From assembly GCF_003697915.1 (NCBI RefSeq), contig NZ_RCVN01000005.1, forward strand, positions 1 to 64,000: a DNA stretch of 64,000 nucleotides. Reading direction: 5' to 3'. The notes under the pieces were generated by a model that saw only the letters and a program-made list of their open reading frames with translations, had not been told where the DNA came from and ran no database searches. Positions 41,680-54,039 of this stretch are shown here, piece after piece. The first letter of the stretch is position 1. Every line of letters starts with the position of its first letter. Source of the DNA: Staphylococcus pseudoxylosus. Lineage in GTDB: Bacteria > Bacillota > Bacilli > Staphylococcales > Staphylococcaceae. The translations under genes were made by a program, and so were the position numbers.

Positions 41680-41713
41680 AAAAGACCTACCTCATCTGAG
41701 GTAGGTCTTTTTA
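41680..41713. terminator. terminator between gyrA and nnrD
   Basis: AAAGACCTACCTCA pairs with TGAGGTAGGTCTTT around a 2-3 base loop with A and T runs outside. It serves both converging genes. Confidence 0.92.
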
Positions 41714-41715
41714 TA

Positions 41716-42531
41716 TTATTCATTTTCTAATGATTTCATAGCGATTGGAATCTCACTGATTAGTCTAGAAGGCGGAACGACATACATTTTTTCAGCTAAT
41801 TGTTCGCCAATAAAACTGTGTGTATATGTCGCACTTGTAACAGCTTCTTCGATATCATTAAATTGTCCAACGAAGCTAGTTATCATACCAGATAAAGTAT
41901 CACCCATGCCTCCAGTAGCCATCGCTGGTGTACCAATAGGTAGCTTGTAATCTTTATCTTTAAAGTAAAGTTCTGTACCGTGCATCTTCAGTATAATTGT
42001 TGCACCAATACGGTCTACCGCTTCACGGTTACGTTCATAAGTTTGTTCATCTATCGGGATACCACTTAAACGTTCCCACTCTTTTTGATGCGGTGTGAAT
42101 ATGACTTTACAAGTTGGAATCTCAGGTTTCAATTTACTGAAAATCGTAATAGCATCACCATCTACTATCAAAGTTTGATGAGGTTGTATATTTTGAAGTA
42201 GGAAAGTAATTGCATTATTACCTTTAAAATCACAACCTAATCCAGGACCGATTAAAATACAATCTGTGTTTTCAATCATTTTTGTTAACATTTTTGTATC
42301 ATTTATATCGATTACCATTGCCTCTGGACAACGTGAATGCAAAGCAGCATGATTTGTGGGATGAGTTGCTACTGTTATTAAACCACTACCACTGTATACA
42401 CATGCTCGTGCTGCAAGCATGATTGCACCACCTAAGTTCGCATTACCACCAATTAAAAGAATTCTACCATAATCACCTTTATGTGTTTCATCTTTACGTT
42501 TTGGAATGCTCACTGATGATAAAGTTTCCAT
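41716..42531 (-). CDS. nnrD: ADP-dependent NAD(P)H-hydrate dehydratase
   Basis: A 271-residue ribokinase-like repair enzyme. GRILLIGGNANLGGA at the start, ILIGPGLG, and the catalytic GGMGDTLSGM near residue 210 are conserved. It restores damaged NADHX and NADPHX to NAD(P)H using ADP. No epimerase domain (NnrE) is fused. It lies between gyrA and hutH on the opposite strand, as in other staphylococci. Confidence 0.92.
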   Translation of the reverse strand: METLSSVSIPKRKDETHKGDYGRILLIGGNANLGGAIMLAARACVYSGSGLITVATHPTNHAALHSRCPEAMVIDINDTKMLTKMIENTDCILIGPGLGCDFKGNNAITFLLQNIQPHQTLIVDGDAITIFSKLKPEIPTCKVIFTPHQKEWERLSGIPIDEQTYERNREAVDRIGATIILKMHGTELYFKDKDYKLPIGTPAMATGGMGDTLSGMITSFVGQFNDIEEAVTSATYTHSFIGEQLAEKMYVVPPSRLISEIPIAMKSLENE

Positions 42532-42921
42532 ATTGAAACCCCCTTCTTAAATTACTGAATGTGTGTAAATTTCTGTATTTTAATAAAGAAAATGAACTGA
42601 CTAACATCTTAAAGAGGTTCTGCTTTTAATAGCGATTATAACAATTGCAGAACGATTTGTATTTCAGTTACTTTTCTATTGTTTTCGTAATAGGAATTAT
42701 AAATACAATAAGAAATATTATACCTGGTTGTCCTATTAGTCAATAGTTAAAAGCGTTAAGAAATTATAAATTTCAATAAACTTATTTTTATTACAGCTTT
42801 ATCCCATTAAAACAGTAATTTAATACCATGTTACGGATATTGGTTAAGCTATTGTCCAGCAAAAAATGTAAGCGTATACTCAAAATAATTAGAGAAAAAT
42901 ATTAAGCGAGGAGATGGGAAA
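42532..42921. other. nnrD-hutH divergent region
   Basis: A 390-bp gap with no gene. A weak cre-like sequence lies at 42868-42881 (two mismatches), close to hutH. No clear promoter boxes could be assigned. Confidence 0.45.
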
Positions 42922-44439
42922 ATGACATTACAACTTAATGGGGAAACATTAACGATTAACGATATTAAACAGTTTTTAAACAGAGAAGATAAGGTAGAAG
43001 TTACGGAAGATGCATTTGAACGTGTGAAAAAGAGTCGCCAAACAGTTGAAGATATTATAGAGAATAAAGAAACAATTTATGGGATTACAACTGGCTTTGG
43101 TTTGTTCAGTGATGTACGTATAGACGAAGGAGAATACAACCAATTACAAGTCAACTTAATTCGTTCACATGCATGTGGTATGGGGAAACCATTTTCAGAA
43201 GAAGTTGCATTAGTGATGATGGTATTAAGATTGAATACGTTATTAAAAGGGCACTCTGGTGCAACTGTAGATTTAGTAGAACAACTACTATATTACATCA
43301 ATGAAAGAATTATACCTGTTATTCCGCAACAAGGATCATTAGGTGCTTCGGGAGATTTGGCGCCACTATCACATTTGGCTTTGGCATTAATAGGAGAAGG
43401 TAATGTCTTTTATAAAGGTGAAGAAGTAGACAGTCGGTATGTCTTAAATCAGTTAAATCACAAAGCTTTAGAGTTACAAGCTAAAGAAGGTCTTGCGTTG
43501 ATTAATGGCACACAAGCAATGACCGCTCAAGGGGTTATAAATTATATAGAAGCGGAAGCTCTAGGTTATCAAGCGGAGTGGATTGCCTCCCTTACACACC
43601 AAGCTTTAAATGGTATTACAGATGCCTATAATGACAAGGTACATAAAGCTCGTAATTTCCAAGAACAAATTGATGTTGCGGCCAGAATGTTAGACTGGTT
43701 GGAAGGTTCAGAATTGACGACGACACAAGGTGAAATACGTGTACAGGATGCTTATACTTTGCGCTGTATACCTCAAATTCATGGTGCTAGCTTCCAAGTA
43801 TTCAATTATGTGAAGGAAAAATTAGAGTTCGAAATGAATGCTGCAAATGACAATCCACTTATATTTGATGAAGGTGATGAAACACTTGTTATCTCAGGGG
43901 GGAATTTTCATGGTCAACCTATAGCGTTTGCTTTAGACTTTTTAAAACTAGGTGTCAGTGAATTAGCGAACGTTTCAGAGAGACGTCTAGAACGCTTGGT
44001 AAATCCTCAATTAAATAATGGATTGCCGGCCTTTTTAAGTCCACAACCAGGATTACAAAGTGGTGCAATGATTATGCAGTATGCAGCAGCAAGTCTTGTT
44101 TCAGAAAATAAAACACTCGCACACCCAGCAAGTGTTGATTCTATACCTTCTTCCGCTAACCAAGAAGATCATGTTTCCATGGGTACTATAGCTTCAAGAC
44201 ATGGCTATCAAATGATTGAAAATGCGCGTCGTGTATTGGCCATTGAAACAATCATCGCTCTGCAAGCTGTTGAATATAAAGATATTGATAAGTTATCACC
44301 TAAGACTTATGAAAAATATCAAGAACTACGTCATATTGTGCCATCTATCACAGAAGATAGACAATTCCATAAGGATATTGAAGCAGTATCACAATATTTG
44401 CGTGATGTTGCTTATATGGATGAGATATCATTGACATAA
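42922..44439 (+). CDS. hutH: histidine ammonia-lyase
   Basis: A 505-residue lyase converting histidine to urocanate and ammonia, the first step of histidine breakdown. The Ala-Ser-Gly that cyclises to the MIO electrophile is in [13 protein letters not shown] near residue 143. The C-terminal QEDHVSMG motif is conserved. ATG follows CGAGGAG. No other hut gene is adjacent; an isolated hutH here is normal in staphylococci. Confidence 0.96.
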   Translation: MTLQLNGETLTINDIKQFLNREDKVEVTEDAFERVKKSRQTVEDIIENKETIYGITTGFGLFSDVRIDEGEYNQLQVNLIRSHACGMGKPFSEEVALVMMVLRLNTLLKGHSGATVDLVEQLLYYINERIIPVIPQQGSLGASGDLAPLSHLALALIGEGNVFYKGEEVDSRYVLNQLNHKALELQAKEGLALINGTQAMTAQGVINYIEAEALGYQAEWIASLTHQALNGITDAYNDKVHKARNFQEQIDVAARMLDWLEGSELTTTQGEIRVQDAYTLRCIPQIHGASFQVFNYVKEKLEFEMNAANDNPLIFDEGDETLVISGGNFHGQPIAFALDFLKLGVSELANVSERRLERLVNPQLNNGLPAFLSPQPGLQSGAMIMQYAAASLVSENKTLAHPASVDSIPSSANQEDHVSMGTIASRHGYQMIENARRVLAIETIIALQAVEYKDIDKLSPKTYEKYQELRHIVPSITEDRQFHKDIEAVSQYLRDVAYMDEISLT

Positions 44440-44500
44440 ATACTATCACTCTTGAAAAAAATGAAGTTATTTGCTATATTTAATTTAACTTAATAAGTCA

Positions 44501-46038
<1,538 letters not shown>

Positions 46039-46045
46039 ATTATTA

Positions 46046-46085
46046 AAAGTGCGTAGCTAAAGTATTAGCTACGCACTTTTTTATA
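46046..46085 (+). terminator. serS terminator
   Basis: AAGTGCGTAGCTAA pairs with TTAGCTACGCACTT around a short loop, followed by a T run. Confidence 0.92.
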
Positions 46086-46377
46086 TTTACGGAGAGGGTA
46101 GGGGATTTGTAAAAGTTGTAAAAGTTGGGTGTAAGAAATACATAAATACGCACTATTAAAATAGTTAATTTGATTGCAGGAACTGTGTTTTTTTAAAGGG
46201 AGGTCTAATAAAAAACACAAGATTCTGAAATGTTTAAATAATTGTACTAACAACGTTTTAAGACAAACGTTAGACTTACTTCACACAAACTTCCCTCTAA
46301 GGCTATTGCTTATTTTTATACTATTATATTAGAATGGATTTACTGTTTTTTAGTGTTTGAGGTGAGAGGGTGAAAAA

Positions 46378-47079
46378 ATGGACAATGAGGCGCATGTTAC
46401 TTTTAAACAAGGTGTAAAAGCATGTATTCCTACTTTGTTAGGTTATGCTGGTGTTGGCCTGTCTTTTGGAATTGTAGCAGTGGCATCGGGATTTAGTATG
46501 TTGGAAATTATTTTACTTTGCTTGCTAGTGTATGCGGGCGCTGCACAGTTTATTATTTGTGCACTTGTTATTTCTGGCACGCCCATATCTGCAATTATAT
46601 TGACGACATTCATTGTGAACTCAAGAATGTTTTTATTAAGCATGACACTTGCGCCAAGTTATAAAAACTATAGTTTATTAAATAGAATTGGTCTTTCTAC
46701 ATTAGTAACAGACGAAACATTCGGTGTAGCTATTACACCACATTTAAAAGGTGAGAAGATTAATGATCGTTGGTTGCATGGATTAAATATAACGGCATAT
46801 GTCTTTTGGACATTTGCATGTATAATTGGTGCAGTCTTTGGTAAATACATACATCAACCAGAAGCGTTAGGATTAGATTTTGCAATTACCGCTATGTTTA
46901 TATTCTTAGCTGTCTCACAATTTGAGTCGATAAGACGCTCGAAGATAAACATATATTTTGTATTGATTATATGTGTGATTGTAATGATGTTTAGTTTAAG
47001 CTTGTTTATGCCTTCATATTTAGCTATCATATTAGCTTCGACTATTGCAGCGTTGATTGGAGTGGTGATGGAACGATGA
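46378..47079 (+). CDS. azlC: AzlC branched-chain amino-acid exporter subunit
   Basis: A 233-residue membrane protein with several hydrophobic segments. PTLLGYAGVGLSFGIVA, YAGAAQFI and FIVNSRMFLLS are typical of AzlC. With AzlD it exports branched-chain amino acids or analogues such as azaleucine. The stop overlaps the azlD start (ATGA). The gap before it (46086-46377) holds no gene. Confidence 0.9.
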   Translation: MDNEAHVTFKQGVKACIPTLLGYAGVGLSFGIVAVASGFSMLEIILLCLLVYAGAAQFIICALVISGTPISAIILTTFIVNSRMFLLSMTLAPSYKNYSLLNRIGLSTLVTDETFGVAITPHLKGEKINDRWLHGLNITAYVFWTFACIIGAVFGKYIHQPEALGLDFAITAMFIFLAVSQFESIRRSKINIYFVLIICVIVMMFSLSLFMPSYLAIILASTIAALIGVVMER

Positions 47080-47405
47080 CAACGACGATACATGTGTTAA
47101 CAATTATCGTATTATGTGGTGTGGTAACGTGGCTTACACGAATTATTCCCTTTATCTTGATAACTAAAATAAAGTTATCTGAACGTGTTATTAAATGGCT
47201 ATCATTTATACCAATTACATTATTCACTGCCTTAATCATCGATGGATTAATAGAGCAACAAGAAGGTGTGATGGGTTATAGCATTAATGTGCCGTTCTTA
47301 ATAACGATGCTCCCAACTATTATTATTGCTGTGATATCACGCAGCTTAACAATCACTATACTTAGTGGCATTATCATTATGGCAGTGTTACGTTGGGTAT
47401 TTTAA
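47076..47405 (+). CDS. azlD: AzlD branched-chain amino-acid exporter subunit
   Basis: A 109-residue protein with three or four hydrophobic segments (VVTWLTRIIPFILI, LITMLPTIIIAVIS, IIIMAVLRWVF) typical of the small AzlD partner. It overlaps azlC by 4 nt. Confidence 0.88.
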   Translation: MTTTIHVLTIIVLCGVVTWLTRIIPFILITKIKLSERVIKWLSFIPITLFTALIIDGLIEQQEGVMGYSINVPFLITMLPTIIIAVISRSLTITILSGIIIMAVLRWVF

Positions 47406-47537
47406 ACAATCCTATTGAAGTAAGTTATATTATCCGTTAAACTATAAATAATTAGAAAATTAAGATATTTCAGATTACATTAACACTTTAATTTTATCTG
47501 AATTAATGCGCTTATCTTTAATACAATTAAAATCAAA

Positions 47538-47635
47538 TCTTATTTCGAGAAGCTGAGGGACTTGGCCCGTAGACGCTTCAGCAACCGGCTTATAAAGTAC
47601 GGTGCTAATACCATCGATACACTCGAATGATAAGT
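47538..47635 (+). ncRNA. SAM riboswitch (S-box) upstream of metX
   Basis: The aptamer shows the S-box core: P1 CTTAT (47539-47543) with ATAAG (47630-47634), GAAGCTGAGGGAC-like helix with CTTGGCCC, CTTCAGCAACCG, and GGTGCTAATACC. Binding of SAM should favour the terminator and turn off metX. Confidence 0.95.
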
Positions 47636-47641
47636 ACTTTT

Positions 47642-47678
47642 AACTTCTTACTTATTTTATGAGTGAGGAGTTTTTTTA
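47642..47678 (+). terminator. regulated terminator of SAM riboswitch
   Basis: AACTTCTTACTT pairs with GAGTGAGGAGTT through G-U pairs, followed by seven T. Confidence 0.88.
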
Positions 47679-47696
47679 CTAAGTAGGAGGTAAAAC

Positions 47697-48665
47697 ATGA
47701 CGAATTATACGGTTGATACATTAGAACTAGGGCCATTCACAACGGAGTCAGGTGAATTCATCTCAAACTTAAAACTACGTTATGAACATGTAGGGTTAAA
47801 AGGGCAACCACTTGTGGTGGTTTGTCATGCTTTAACAGGTAATCACTTAACGTATGGTACAAATGAAAACCCTGGATGGTGGAGAGGGATTATTGATGGT
47901 GGTTATATGCCAATTAATGATTACCAGTTTTTGACATTTAATGTTATTGGAAGTCCTTATGGTTCAAGTTCTGCATTAACAGAGCCAAACTTTCCTGAGA
48001 CACTTACGTTAAGAGATATCGTACGTGCTATAGAATTAGGAATTGAAACATTAGGTTTCGAAAGAATTAACATATTAATCGGTGGTTCGTTAGGTGGCAT
48101 GCAAGCAATAGAATTATTATATAATCGTAAATTTGATGTTGAAAAGGCAGTGATTCTCGCAGCTACAGATAAAACATCATCCTATAGTCGTGCGTTTAAT
48201 GAGATAGCGAGACAGGCTATTCATTTAGACAATAAAGAGGGCATGAGTATTGCAAGGCAGTTAGGTTTTTTAACATACCGTTCGTCTAAAAGTTATGATA
48301 AACGTTTCTCACCAGATCAAGTTGTAACCTACCAAAAACATCAAGGCAATAAATTTATGAATCATTTTGATTCTTTATGCTATTTAACACTCCTAGACGT
48401 CTTAGATAGTCATGACGTTGATAGAGGACGCAATGATGTAGATGAAGTTTTTAGTAACCTAGACACTAAAGTAATGACAATGGGCTTTACAGATGATTTG
48501 TTATATCCAGATGACTTAGTACGTGCCGTGGGGAACCGTTTTAAATATCACAAACATTTCTTTGTACCAGATAACGTAGGTCATGATGGTTTCTTACTGA
48601 ATTTTAATGACTGGGCGCCTAATCTATATCACTTTTTAAAAGTATATAAAATTAAAAGAAAATGA
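47697..48665 (+). CDS. metX: homoserine O-acetyltransferase MetX
   Basis: A 322-residue alpha/beta hydrolase-fold transferase. It has CHALTGNHLT near residue 43, the nucleophile elbow GGSLGGMQA near residue 132 and the catalytic His in VGHDGFLLN near the C-terminus. It acetylates homoserine with acetyl-CoA for methionine synthesis. ATG follows AGGAGG. The SAM riboswitch upstream confirms the pathway. Confidence 0.95.
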   Translation: MTNYTVDTLELGPFTTESGEFISNLKLRYEHVGLKGQPLVVVCHALTGNHLTYGTNENPGWWRGIIDGGYMPINDYQFLTFNVIGSPYGSSSALTEPNFPETLTLRDIVRAIELGIETLGFERINILIGGSLGGMQAIELLYNRKFDVEKAVILAATDKTSSYSRAFNEIARQAIHLDNKEGMSIARQLGFLTYRSSKSYDKRFSPDQVVTYQKHQGNKFMNHFDSLCYLTLLDVLDSHDVDRGRNDVDEVFSNLDTKVMTMGFTDDLLYPDDLVRAVGNRFKYHKHFFVPDNVGHDGFLLNFNDWAPNLYHFLKVYKIKRK

Positions 48666-48692
48666 TTTAACGACTTTAATATATTAATTTTT

Positions 48693-48759
48693 AGGATGAA
48701 GCTATATGACTACTTTCGATAGGGGAGGGTAGACTGACATATATAGTACATCCTTTTTT
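48693..48759 (+). terminator. three-tier structured terminator after metX
   Basis: Nested stems AGGATG (48693-48698) with CATCCT (48749-48754), TATATG (48703-48708) with CATATA (48738-48743), and CTAC (48710-48713) with GTAG (48729-48732) end in seven T. The apical loop holds GGGGAGGG. It is larger than the usual hairpin. Confidence 0.6.
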
Positions 48760-48983
48760 TGGTACAAGTATTCAAGTTGTGGTGACGTAAAGTGAAATTA
48801 AAAGTAGTAACATTAGAAATGTAATACCGTGAAGTGTTGATGAGTTCAGTCATTTATATGTTTATAATTATGGAAAGTATAGTATATCGTTATCTTCTGT
48901 ATTTGGATTGCCAATAATTGTATAAAAGTTTTAAAGAGGTTAAAATAATAGTTATAGTCAAAAATAGTATGGGAGTGGCGAAA
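48760..48983. other. short gap upstream of yybS
   Basis: Together with the structured terminator before it, this forms a 318-bp stretch without a gene. No promoter could be assigned with confidence. Confidence 0.4.
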
Positions 48984-49895
48984 TTGTTTTCAAAAATATA
49001 TCCTAAAGTAACTGTGCTTAGTATACTAACGCTAATCGTAGTGGCTTTAGCTTTACATATATTACCTCCGTTAGGCCTGGTGTTAGGTATCTTTGCAACA
49101 ATTCCAGGCATTATCTTATGGCATAAGTCTATTGAATCATTTGGTTTAACAGCAGTCATTACAGTGGTATTAACAACATTACTAGGTAATATATTTGTGT
49201 TAAGTACTATGGTCATCATACTCTTAGTGAGTTTTGTTATCGGCCAATTATTAAAAGAACGTACATCTAAAGAACGCATACTTTATATAACAACTACATA
49301 TATTAGTATGTTCTCGTTAATTGCGTTTATGGGACTACAAACGTTTGATAAAATACCAAGCTCTACAGTTTTAATGAAACCAGTGAAAGATTACATGCAT
49401 AACGTTGTTTCTGGAATTGCGGGAACTGCAGAATATAAGCAAATGCTTGAAGAAGGCTTCCGCCAGATGTCAGTTCAGTTACCAAGTTATGTCATTATCA
49501 CAGTATTTCTACTTATTTTAATCAATTTAATTATTACTTTTCCAATTTTACGTAAGTTCAAAATCGCTACACCAATATTTAAACCGTTATATGCTTGGCA
49601 AATGAAGCGTTCACTATTATGGATGTATATTATCGTCTTGATTTGTGTTATGTTTTCGAGCCAACCAGGGACTTTCCAAAGTATCGTTTTAAACTTTGAA
49701 ATTGTGTTATCATTATGTATGTATATTCAGGGCTTAAGTGTTATTCACTTTTTCGGAAAGGCAAAATCAATGCCAACCGCACTTTCTGTGTTATTCATGG
49801 TTATAGGGACAGCTTTAATGCCATTAACACATATTGTAAGTCTCCTGGGTGTTATAGATTTGTGTATTAACTTAAAAAGTATCATTAAAAAATGA
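48984..49895 (+). CDS. yybS: YybS-family (DUF2232) membrane protein
   Basis: A 303-residue membrane protein with about eight hydrophobic segments. Position directly before gdpP and its pattern fit the YybS family; function unknown. The TTG at 48984 is chosen because GGGAG lies 8 bases upstream. Longer starts (48969 ATG, 48918) overlap or lack a site. It is followed 14 bp later by gdpP, so they are cotranscribed. Confidence 0.85.
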   Translation: MFSKIYPKVTVLSILTLIVVALALHILPPLGLVLGIFATIPGIILWHKSIESFGLTAVITVVLTTLLGNIFVLSTMVIILLVSFVIGQLLKERTSKERILYITTTYISMFSLIAFMGLQTFDKIPSSTVLMKPVKDYMHNVVSGIAGTAEYKQMLEEGFRQMSVQLPSYVIITVFLLILINLIITFPILRKFKIATPIFKPLYAWQMKRSLLWMYIIVLICVMFSSQPGTFQSIVLNFEIVLSLCMYIQGLSVIHFFGKAKSMPTALSVLFMVIGTALMPLTHIVSLLGVIDLCINLKSIIKK

Positions 49896-49909
49896 TTTGA
49901 GGTGGAAGA

Positions 49910-51877
49910 ATGAACCGTCAATCCACTAAAAAAGCGTTAGTTTTACCATTTATTATTATGGCGCTCACAGCAATTGCACTTGTAGTAGTTTGGTTTGTTT
50001 TTAACCAGCTCATTGCAGGCATAGCGACAGTTGTATTAGTGATTATTATCGTAGGGACAGCAATAATGGTAAGACGAGCTTTACAGAAACTAGATAGCTA
50101 TGTTGATAATCTAAGTGGCCATATTTCGGCAGGCAATAATATCGCAATTAAAAGTTTGCCAATTGGAATGATTATCTTAGATGAAAATGAAAACATAGAG
50201 TGGATGAACAAATTTATGTCGGAACGCTTAACGCGTAATGTAATTTCCGATCCAGTTAATGAAGTATATCCTAATATCTTAAAACAATTAGAAAAAACAC
50301 AAGAAGTTGAGATTTCTGAAAATGAGTACCACTACCGCGTACGTTATTCTGAAAAAGAACATGTATTGTATTTCTTTGATATTACTGAAGAAGTACAGAC
50401 AAATAAGCTATATGAAGACTCTAAACCGATTATTGCTACATTGTTCTTAGATAATTATGACGAGATTACGCAAAATATGAATGACACACAAAAATCAGAG
50501 ATTAACTCGATGGTTACACGTGTGATTAGTAGATGGGCTAGTGAGCATAACATTTATTTCAAACGTTATAGCTCAGATCAATTTGTTGCTTATTTAAATC
50601 AAGATATATTAAACAACATAGAAGCAACAAACTTTAGTATTTTAAGTCAGTTGCGTGAAAAGAGTGTCGGCTACCGTGCACAGCTAACTTTAAGTATCGG
50701 TGTCGGTGAAGGATCTGAAGATTTAATAGATTTAGGTGAATTATCACAATCAGGACTAGACTTAGCGCTAGGACGTGGTGGTGACCAGGTTGCTATCAAG
50801 CATATGAACGGCAATGTACGTTTCTATGGCGGTAAGACTGACCCAATGGAAAAACGTACACGTGTTAGAGCACGTGTTATATCACATGCGCTTAAAGATA
50901 TTCTGATGGAAGGCGACAAAGTTATCATTATGGGACATAAACGCCCTGACTTAGATGCCATCGGTGGTGCAATTGGTGTGTCACGTTTTGCGATGATGAA
51001 TAACCTAGATGCTTATATCGTCTTAAATGATTCTGACATTGATCCAACATTACGACGTGTTATGGATGCAGTAAATGAAAAACCAGAATTAAAGGACCGT
51101 TTTATCACATCGGATGAAGCATGGGATATTATGACATCTAAGACAACATTAGTCATTGTAGATACGCATAAACCTGAAATGGTCATCGATGAGAACATTT
51201 TAAATAAAGCTAACCGTAAAGTGGTTATTGATCATCATAGACGTGGTGAGAGCTTTATTTCGAGTCCGTTGCTTGTTTATATGGAACCATATGCAAGTTC
51301 AACTGCAGAACTCGTGACAGAACTACTTGAGTATCAACCGACAGAACAACGATTAACGCGTTTAGAATCGACAGTCATGTTTGCAGGTATTATTGTAGAT
51401 ACGCGTAACTTCACGCTACGAACAGGTTCTAGAACTTTCGATGCTGCAAGTTACTTACGTGCACACGGCGCAGATACAATATTGACACAACATTTCTTGA
51501 AAGATGATCTTGATACGTATATCAATCGTACCGAGTTGATTCAAACAGTGAAATTACAAGAAAATGGTGTGGCTATTGCACATGGTTCGAATGATAAAAT
51601 TTATCATCCTGTTACAGTTGCACAAGCTGCCGATGAACTGTTAAGTTTAGATGGTGTAGAGGCTTCGTACGTAATTGCAAGAAGAGAAGAAAATGTAATA
51701 GGTATGTCTGCCCGCTCACTTGGTGCTGTCAATGTGCAATTAACAATGGAAGCACTTGGCGGTGGTGGTCATTTAACGAATGCAGCCACACAGTTAAAAG
51801 ATGTAACAGTGGATGAAGCAATAGAACAATTACAACAAGCTATAACAGAACAAATGAGTAGGAGTGAAAATGCATGA
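49910..51877 (+). CDS. gdpP: cyclic-di-AMP phosphodiesterase GdpP
   Basis: A 655-residue membrane enzyme. Two N-terminal helices (about 10-30 and 32-52), a degenerate PAS domain (about 70-160), a degenerate GGDEF domain (SDQF in place of GGDEF, about 175-300), then the DHH domain with [11 protein letters not shown] and VIDHHRR and DHHA1 with GGGGH. It degrades c-di-AMP; loss raises beta-lactam tolerance in staphylococci. It overlaps rplI by 4 nt. Confidence 0.96.
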   Translation: MNRQSTKKALVLPFIIMALTAIALVVVWFVFNQLIAGIATVVLVIIIVGTAIMVRRALQKLDSYVDNLSGHISAGNNIAIKSLPIGMIILDENENIEWMNKFMSERLTRNVISDPVNEVYPNILKQLEKTQEVEISENEYHYRVRYSEKEHVLYFFDITEEVQTNKLYEDSKPIIATLFLDNYDEITQNMNDTQKSEINSMVTRVISRWASEHNIYFKRYSSDQFVAYLNQDILNNIEATNFSILSQLREKSVGYRAQLTLSIGVGEGSEDLIDLGELSQSGLDLALGRGGDQVAIKHMNGNVRFYGGKTDPMEKRTRVRARVISHALKDILMEGDKVIIMGHKRPDLDAIGGAIGVSRFAMMNNLDAYIVLNDSDIDPTLRRVMDAVNEKPELKDRFITSDEAWDIMTSKTTLVIVDTHKPEMVIDENILNKANRKVVIDHHRRGESFISSPLLVYMEPYASSTAELVTELLEYQPTEQRLTRLESTVMFAGIIVDTRNFTLRTGSRTFDAASYLRAHGADTILTQHFLKDDLDTYINRTELIQTVKLQENGVAIAHGSNDKIYHPVTVAQAADELLSLDGVEASYVIARREENVIGMSARSLGAVNVQLTMEALGGGGHLTNAATQLKDVTVDEAIEQLQQAITEQMSRSENA

Positions 51878-52320
51878 AAGTAATATTCACACAAGATGTA
51901 AAAGGTAAAGGTAAAAAAGGTGAAGTTAAAGACGTACCAGTAGGTTATGCAAATAACTTCTTATTAAAGAAAAATTATGCAATAGAAGCAACACCTGGTA
52001 ATTTAAAACAATTAGAACAAAAAAATAAAGCTGCTGAAGCAGAGCGTCAACAAGAAATTGAAGATGCTAAACAATTAAAAGCACAATTAAGTGAAATTGA
52101 AGTCGAAGTGTCTGCTAAAACAGGCGAAGGCGGTAAATTGTTTGGTTCAGTAAGTACGAAACAAATCACGCAAGCATTACAAGAACAACACAACATTAAA
52201 ATTGATAAGCGTAAAATGGATTTACCAAACGGTATCCATGCATTAGGTTACACTAATGTACCAGTTAAACTAGATAAAGAAGTTGAAGGTACAATCCGTG
52301 TACACACAGTTGAACAATAA
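51874..52320 (+). CDS. rplI: 50S ribosomal protein L9
   Basis: A 148-residue protein starting [21 protein letters not shown], with VGYANNFLL, a long central helix and a C-terminal RNA-binding domain. It is part of the large subunit. It overlaps gdpP (ATGA) and lies 30 bp before dnaB. Confidence 0.97.
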   Translation: MKVIFTQDVKGKGKKGEVKDVPVGYANNFLLKKNYAIEATPGNLKQLEQKNKAAEAERQQEIEDAKQLKAQLSEIEVEVSAKTGEGGKLFGSVSTKQITQALQEQHNIKIDKRKMDLPNGIHALGYTNVPVKLDKEVEGTIRVHTVEQ

Positions 52321-52350
52321 TAGTGGATTGAGATATGAGGTGTAATCACA

Positions 52351-53751
52351 ATGGATGGAATGTATGAACAAAATCAAATGCCACACAGTAATGAGGCTGA
52401 ACAGTCTGTCTTAGGTGCCATTATCATAGATCCAGAATTAATCAACACAACTCAGGAAGTATTGCTTCCTGAGTCATTTTATAGAGGTGCACATCAACAC
52501 ATCTTTAGAGCAATGATGAACCTCAATGAAGATAATAGAGATATTGATGTGGTAACCATTATGGATCAATTGACACAAGAGGGTCGATTGAATGAAGCGG
52601 GTGGTCCTCAATATCTTGCAGAATTATCAAGTAATGTGCCGACAACACGTAATATCCAATACTATACCGAGATTGTTTTTAAGCATGCAACTAAACGTAA
52701 ATTAATACAAACTGCAGATAGTATTGCGAATGATGGTTATAATGATGAGCTGGAACTAGATACGATACTTAACGACGCTGAACGTCGTATATTAGAATTA
52801 TCATCCTCACGTGAAAGTGATGGATTTAAGGATATTCGAGATGTACTAGGTGAAGTATATGAGAATGCAGAACTATTAGATCAAAACAGTGGTCAAACTC
52901 CAGGTATTCCAACGGGCTACAGAGATTTAGACCAGATGACAGCAGGGTTTAACCGTAATGATTTAATCATTTTAGCAGCACGTCCTTCAGTAGGTAAGAC
53001 TGCCTTCGCGCTTAATATTGCGCAAAAAGTTGCAACACACGAAGATCATTTTTCAGTAGGTATATTCTCGCTAGAGATGGGTGCAGATCAACTTGCAACA
53101 CGTATGATTTGTAGTTCAGGAAACGTGGACTCAAACCGCTTGAGAACTGGTATGATGACTGAAGAAGACTGGAATAGATTTACTATAGCAGTCGGTAAAC
53201 TGTCACGTACTAAGATATTTATCGATGATACTCCAGGTATTCGTATTACTGACATTCGTTCTAAGTGCCGTCGTTTAAAGCAAGAGCACGGATTAGATAT
53301 GGTTGTTATTGATTACTTACAATTAATCTCAGGTAGTGGCTCACGCTTTTCAGATAACAGACAACAAGAAGTTTCTGAAATTTCACGTACATTAAAGGCT
53401 ATAGCTAGAGAGCTAGAATGTCCTGTTATTGCACTGAGTCAGCTATCACGTGGCGTTGAGCAGCGTCAAGATAAACGTCCGATGATGAGTGATATTCGTG
53501 AGTCAGGTTCTATCGAGCAAGATGCCGATATCATCGCTTTCTTATACCGTGATGATTATTATAATCGTGGTGAAGACGAAGAAGACGATGATGATACTAA
53601 TTTCGAACCTCAAACAAATGATGAAAATGGGGAAATTGAAATTATTATCGCTAAGCAACGTAATGGCCCTACAGGAACAGTGAAGCTGCACTTTATGAAA
53701 CAATACAACAAATTTACAGATATAGACTATGCACATGCTGAAATGGGTTAA
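52351..53751 (+). CDS. dnaB: replicative DNA helicase
   Basis: A 466-residue hexameric helicase (called DnaC in B. subtilis). The N-terminal domain starts EAEQSVLGAIIIDPE; the RecA-like motor has Walker A ARPSVGKTA, IDYLQLI and SQLSRGVE-type motifs. A short acidic Asp/Glu insertion (DEEDDDDTN) near the C-terminus is typical of staphylococci. ATG at 52351 follows GAGGTG. No intein is present. Confidence 0.96.
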   Translation: MDGMYEQNQMPHSNEAEQSVLGAIIIDPELINTTQEVLLPESFYRGAHQHIFRAMMNLNEDNRDIDVVTIMDQLTQEGRLNEAGGPQYLAELSSNVPTTRNIQYYTEIVFKHATKRKLIQTADSIANDGYNDELELDTILNDAERRILELSSSRESDGFKDIRDVLGEVYENAELLDQNSGQTPGIPTGYRDLDQMTAGFNRNDLIILAARPSVGKTAFALNIAQKVATHEDHFSVGIFSLEMGADQLATRMICSSGNVDSNRLRTGMMTEEDWNRFTIAVGKLSRTKIFIDDTPGIRITDIRSKCRRLKQEHGLDMVVIDYLQLISGSGSRFSDNRQQEVSEISRTLKAIARELECPVIALSQLSRGVEQRQDKRPMMSDIRESGSIEQDADIIAFLYRDDYYNRGEDEEDDDDTNFEPQTNDENGEIEIIIAKQRNGPTGTVKLHFMKQYNKFTDIDYAHAEMG

Positions 53752-53772
53752 AAAATAATGAAAAATATTTTT

Positions 53773-53813
53773 CCGTACAATGAACTGATTTGAAGTTTTA
53801 TTGTACGGTTTTT
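53773..53813 (+). terminator. dnaB terminator
   Basis: CCGTACAAT pairs with ATTGTACGG around a 20-base interior that pairs partly, followed by TTTTTG. Confidence 0.8.
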
Positions 53814-53973
53814 GTTTGCGTTTGGTTCATAGATTTATAAGTAAGTATGTGTCTTTATTTTACAAATTAGTTCGATAAGACTTTGGTATCACTAGCTTAA
53901 AGATGCATACGAGTTGGTTGATATTTTTTGCTGAGTAGAGAGAATCATTGAAAATTAATGTTCGATTTTTGGT

Positions 53974-54002
53974 TTGCAATCTATCCTGTGTATTGGTAAA
54001 AT
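53974..54002 (+). promoter_or_regulatory. predicted purA promoter
   Basis: TTGCAA (53974-53979) and TAAAAT (53997-54002) are 17 bp apart, 38 bp before the purA start. I see no purine riboswitch in the 53814-54039 gap. Confidence 0.6.
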
Positions 54003-54039
54003 ACGTAATGGTTAATCGAGAAAACTTGGAGGTGCTCAT

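Noticed and set aside
42868..42881. cre site upstream of hutH
   Set aside because: TGTAAGCGTATACT has two mismatches to the consensus; kept only as a note.
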